From Anaeromyces robustus (taxonomy: Eukaryota > Neocallimastigomycota > Neocallimastigomycetes > Neocallimastigales > Neocallimastigaceae): a stretch of DNA of 64,000 nucleotides. The translations under genes were made by a program, and so were the position numbers. The notes below the pieces were generated by a model. That model was not told the origin of the DNA, did not search any database, and worked only from the letters and a program-made list of their open reading frames with translations. Where the stretch lies: assembly GCA_002104895.1 (NCBI GenBank), contig MCFG01000316.1:19954-83953 (forward strand), in the 5' to 3' direction. Below, piece after piece: positions 59,408 through 64,000 of the stretch (position 1 is the first letter of the stretch; every line of letters starts with the position of its first letter).

Positions 59408-60794
59408 ATGAATTCGGGAAAATTTCAAGTTTTAGATGAGGAAATAAATTATGATAGTCAGGAATTAAATGAACATTCAATTAATTCAGCTAATATAAAT
59501 ATAAATAATGAAGATGAAGCTAATATTATAGATACTGAATATGACCAAAACAATGTAGATGAAAGTATTAATTTAAGATTAATAAATGATAAATATGATG
59601 ATGAAATTGGTTTAAGTACTGATGCGGAAACTTTACAACAAGCAGAATCTCTTTTACCTACTCATAATAATCCACCAGTAAAAAAAAGTAAACGTGTTTA
59701 TTGGGCTGATTGTGCACGTATTTTTTCAATGGTTGCCATTATATTATTACATAGTTCAAGTTTTGATTGTGAATTACGTTTAAAATTAAAAAATGATTCT
59801 TCATGGATAATTATATGTTGTTTTAATTGTTTAACACGTTTTGGTGTACCTATGTTTGTATTATTATCTGGTACTTTCATTTTAGATCCATCTAGAAACT
59901 TTTCATTTAAAAAATTATTTAAGCATAATATTTTACGTTTAGCTACTGCATTTGCCTTTTGGTCAACTGTTAATGCCGTTTTAGATATATATTTACAAAA
60001 AGAATCACCACCATTACTTTCAGATGAATATATGATTCAATTTTTTAAGAAATTCTTTGTTGGTGAAGAATATTTATGGTTTATTTTTATGATTATTGGT
60101 TGTTATTTAATTGCTCCAATTTTACGTTTATTTTCGGATAATGTTTTATTAGCAAGATACTTTTTAGGTCTTTGTGTTTTCTTTGGATCATTTATACCAA
60201 CATTAAATAATTTCTTTGCAGCTTATCGTTATACTGAAGCTAAAAATGAACTTACTGTATGGACTTCACGTTGGCATTATCATTTTACCTTGGAATTTGT
60301 TGGTTATTTTGTAGGAGGTTATCATATTATGAAATATGTTAATATTAGATCCTATCTCATACGTTTCTCCCTTTATCTTCTTTGTATTATTGATGTTTTA
60401 GTTTTGACTTGTTTAACTATTCATGTTGAATCACCTGCCGACTTTAAAGGTTATTCTCATCATTTTAGAGGTACAGATACTTTAACCATTGCCATTTATT
60501 CTGTTATTTTATTCATATTTTTCCAACATGAAATTGGAAGAATTAGTTTTTTCAGAAAACATTAAAAAATTAATTACAAAAATTTCAGCATTAACCTTTG
60601 GTATGTATTTAAGTCATATGGTAATTAAGAATATATTAGTTAATTTCCTTCATATATCCCAATATGAATTTTTAGGAATGGCTTTACATCCAGTAATTGG
60701 TGTTCCATTACTTTGGATTATAATTACTATACTTAGTCTTTTAACAAGTTATGGTATATCACTTATTCCAGTATTAAATAAATATATAATTTAA
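59408..60794 (+). CDS. Acyltransferase-3 family membrane protein, left palindrome copy
   Basis: The ATG at 59408 (MNSGKFQVLDEEINYD) is followed by an acidic cytosolic N-terminus of about 95 residues, then VYWADCARIFSMVAIILLHSS, the first membrane helix with the conserved Arg/His pattern of the acyltransferase-3 (OafA/WecH-like) family. About ten hydrophobic helices follow (FGVPMFVLLSGTFIL, YLWFIFMIIGCYLIAPILRL, LEFVGYFVGGYHI, IYSVILFIFF, FGMYLSHMVIKNIL, PLLWIIITILSLLTSYGI). Family members move acyl groups onto sugars or polysaccharides at a membrane. One extra T in the run at about 60547 ends the frame early (at 60565); the rest lies in another frame to 60794. The mirror copy is intact there. 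Full length would be about 460 residues. Bacterial-type relatives suggest possible horizontal acquisition (inference). Confidence 0.8.
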
Positions 60795-62050
60795 TTTTCT
60801 TTTTTTTTTTTTTTATGTTGTTTAATTCAATATAGACTGGTTTTTTTTTTTAGATCAAAAAAAAAAAAAAAAGTTAATGGAATTTATAATATATAATAAA
60901 TATAAATATATATAAATATATAAATAAATATATCAATAATATAATACTAATATATATGATAATGATATTATTTCATATATTATAATATAGAAAAAATATA
61001 AAATAAAATAAAATAAATAAAAAAAAATTATATAAAATAATGATAAAAAAAATAATAATAATAAAAATGTAATAATAATAAAAAAGAATAAAAAAAGAAA
61101 AAAAGAAAAAGAAAAAGAAAGAAAGAAAGAAAAAAAATAAATATAAAGTAATAAGAAATAAGAAATAAGAAATAAGAAAAGAAAAAATAAAAAAAAAAAA
61201 ATAAAATAAATTAAATTAATAATGAAGAATAATAATTATAGCAACAGAAAATCAAAAAAATAGAATAGAATTAGGTAGTTTTTTTATTTTTTTTTTTTTT
61301 TTATTTTTCTATTAAATAAAAATTAGAGATAATATTATTTAATAATTTTTATATTATATTATAAATATTTTAAATTTTAAATATTACTTTTTTTTCTTTT
61401 CTTTTAAATAATATATATAATAATAATAATAATAAATAATAATAAAATTAAAATAAATAAAATATAAATACTTTATTATATATATTATTTATTATATATA
61501 TAAAAAAAAAAAAAAAAAAATTTTATTTAAAAAAAATAAAAAAAAAAAAAATAAAAACTACCTAATTCTATTCTATTTTTTTGATTTTCTGTTGCTATAA
61601 TTATTATTCTTCATTATTAATTTTAATTTATTTTATTTTTTTTTTTTTTATTTTTTCTATTTCTTATTTCTTATTTCTTATTTCTTATTACTTTATATTT
61701 ATTTTTTTTTCTTTCTTTCTTTCTTTTTCTTTTTCTTTTTTTCTTTTTTTATTCTTTTTTTATTATTATTACATTTTTATTATTATTATTTTTTTTTTAT
61801 CATTATTTTATATAATTTTTTTTTTATTTTATTTTATTTTATTTTATATTTTTTCTATATTATAATATATGAAATAATATCATTATCATATATATTAGAT
61901 ATTATATTATTGATATACTTATTTATATATTTATATATTTATATATTATATATATATTATAAATTCCATTAACTTTTTTTTTTTTTTTTTGATCTAAAAA
62001 AAAAAACCAGTCTATATTGAATTAAACAACATAAAAAAAAAAAAAGAAAA
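60795..62050. other. Shared 3' flank and loop of the palindrome
   Basis: Convergent 3' ends of the two gene copies, poly-T/poly-A runs and an AT-rich loop at about 61320-61515. No gene; open frames here (for example 61581-61865) are T-rich readings of the arm. Confidence 0.7.
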
Positions 62051-63436
62051 TTAAATTATATATTTATTTAATACTGGAATAAGTGATATACCATAACTTG
62101 TTAAAAGACTAAGTATAGTAATTATAATCCAAAGTAATGGAACACCAATTACTGGATGTAAAGCCATTCCTAAAAATTCATATTGGGATATATGAAGGAA
62201 ATTAACTAATATATTCTTAATTACCATATGACTTAAATACATACCAAAGGTTAATGCTGAAATTTTTGTAATTAATTTTTTAATGTTTTCTGAAAAACTA
62301 ATTCTTCCAATTTCATGTTGGAAAAATATGAATAAAATAACAGAATAAATGGCAATGGTTAAAGTATCTGTACCTCTAAAATGATGAGAATAACCTTTAA
62401 AGTCGGCAGGTGATTCAACATGAATAGTTAAACAAGTCAAAACTAAAACATCAATAATACAAAGAAGATAAAGGAGAAACGTATGAGATAGGATCTAATA
62501 TTAACATATTTCATAATATGATAACCTCCTACAAAATAACCAACAAATTCCAAGGTAAAATGATAATGCCAACGTGAAGTCCATACAGTAAGTTCATTTT
62601 TAGCTTCAGTATAACGATAAGCTGCAAAGAAATTATTTAATGTTGGTATAAATGATCCAAAGAAAACACAAAGACCTAAAAAGTATCTTGCTAATAAAAC
62701 ATTATCCGAAAATAAACGTAAAATTGGAGCAATTAAATAACAACCAATAATCATAAAAATAAACCATAAATATTCTTCACCAACAAAGAATTTCTTAAAA
62801 AATTGAATCATATATTCATCTGAAAGTAATGGTGGTGATTCTTTTTGTAAATATATATCTAAAACGGCATTAACAGTTGACCAAAAGGCAAATGCAGTAG
62901 CTAAACGTAAAATATTATGCTTAAATAATTTTTTAAATGAAAAGTTTCTAGATGGATCTAAAATGAAAGTACCAGATAATAATACAAACATAGGTACACC
63001 AAAACGTGTTAAACAATTAAAACAACATATAATTATCCATGAAGAATCATTTTTTAATTTTAAACGTAATTCACAATCAAAACTTGAACTATGTAATAAT
63101 ATAATGGCAACCATTGAAAAAATACGTGCACAATCAGCCCAATAAACACGTTTACTTTTTTTTACTGGTGGATTATTATGAGTAGGTAAAAGAGATTCTG
63201 CTTGTTGTAAAGTTTCCGCATCAGTACTTAAACCAATTTCATCATCATATTTATCATTTATTAATCTTAAATTAATACTTTCATCTACATTGTTTTGGTC
63301 ATATTCAGTATCTATAATATTAGGCTTCATCTTCATTATTTATATTTATATTAGCTGAATTAATTGAATGTTCATTTAATTCCTGACTATCATAATTTAT
63401 TTCCTCATCTAAAACTTGAAATTTTCCCGAATTCAT
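62051..63436 (-). CDS. Acyltransferase-3 family membrane protein, right palindrome copy
   Basis: Mirror copy of 59408-60794: ATG at 63436, stop at 62051. It is correct where the left copy is shifted (HEIGRISFSENIKKL reads through), but has its own two one-base differences: an extra C near 63325, which cuts the N-terminal frame (NNEDEA against MKMKPNII), and a missing C in the CCC run near 62475, which ends the frame after RSYLIRFS. Each copy thus has an open frame exactly where the other is broken. The predicted protein, membrane helices and role are as for the left copy. Neither copy is a complete open frame as sequenced. Confidence 0.8.
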
Positions 63437-64000
63437 GATATATTGTAATTATTATTATATTATAATGACTCTATATAATTTTTACTATGAATTTTTTTTT
63501 TTTTTTTATATTTTTATTATTTTCCTTAATTCTTTTTTAATATTTGTTATATATATATATTTATTTTATTTGTACTTTTTAAATATATATATATTTATTT
63601 TATGTTATTTTATTCTATTTGATTTTATTTTATATTTTATTTTATTCTAAATATAAATTTATTTTTAATCTTTTTCTCTTTTTTTTTTTTTTTTTTATTT
63701 TTATTTCGATTTTAAATTATATTTTAATAAAATATATATTTAATTAGATAGTAGATTATTTATATATATATATAATTGAAATGTTTCAATAGTAAAAGAA
63801 TATAATAATATATATTATAAATTTAAATATTTTATTATTATTTTATTGTCAATATAAAATTTTTTTTTAAGATTTAAATTTTGTCTTGTTTATTTATTAT
63901 TTGTTAGGTATTATTATAAAAATTATTTTAAATCTTAATTCTCTTTACATTGAAATTTTTGATTTTCTTTTTATAGTTAATACTTTTTAATTATTATCTT

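Larger units (their letters stand above)
58836..64000. repeat. Giant inverted repeat (palindrome), arms at least 2.4 kb
   Basis: The sequence from 58836 to about 61278 is the reverse complement of 61558-64000, with only scattered single-base and short AT-run differences. The similarity weakens but continues inward to about 61320/61515, leaving a loop of about 200 bp. The right arm runs off the window, so the true length is unknown. Each arm holds one acyltransferase gene, arranged tail to tail. Confidence 0.95.

Overview
The window is extremely AT-rich eukaryotic DNA: short intron-split genes, long A+T deserts full of homopolymers and AAT/AAAT microsatellites, and a dense block of nested retrotransposons. 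Introns use GTAAGT-type or GTAAAA donors and AG acceptors. Asparagine-rich coding sequence, one tRNA gene and fungal-style Ty3 and Ty1/copia elements fit an anaerobic gut fungus (Neocallimastigomycota) best. That placement is inference; another very AT-rich fungus or protist is not excluded.

Layout. 1-12.7 kb: two LTR remnants at the left edge, then desert with two genes: a 67-residue two-exon protein with a C-terminal membrane anchor (3670-4031) and a two-exon Cys-rich type I membrane protein (10119-11158). A tRNA-Ser(UGA) gene lies at 12682-12763 on the minus strand. 12.8-56.3 kb: almost entirely mobile DNA. It holds a non-coding LTR element (14052-18681) with two insertions in its right LTR, several copia relics, a near-complete Ty3-type element (about 33.9-43.0 kb) whose 3' LTR contains a 3 kb nest, a FLYWCH/MULE DNA transposon (46295-49094) and a 5'-truncated copia element on the minus strand (about 49.2-55.0 kb) with two LTR insertions in its pol gene. 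56.3-64 kb: the 3' exons of an EF-hand-like gene, AT desert with a long (AAAT)n tract, and a palindrome of at least 2.4 kb per arm. The palindrome carries two convergent copies of an acyltransferase-3 gene and runs off the window end.

The most interesting structure is a set of LTR-like elements, about 530-590 bp in the simple form, that begin TGTAACG (or a variant) and end CGTTACA (or a variant). Most are bounded by 5-bp target-site duplications that can be read directly, and they carry a tRNA-like segment with Pol III A-box and B-box motifs close to the 5' end. One subfamily bounds a 0.8 kb non-coding interior with a purine-rich tract before its 3' copy, so these look like LTRs of TRIM-like elements that captured tRNA genes, analogous in layout to the 5S-bearing Cassandra TRIMs of plants. 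Three labels are used below: tL1 and tL2 (related 3' ends, different tRNA-like heads) and tL3 (tRNA-Glu/Asp-like head plus a TATAAATAGG box). LTR-A, -B, -E and -F are further local labels, not published names.

Many coding regions carry single-base frameshifts, often in homopolymers. Because the two palindromic gene copies carry different ones, some may be uncorrected sequencing errors rather than true decay.
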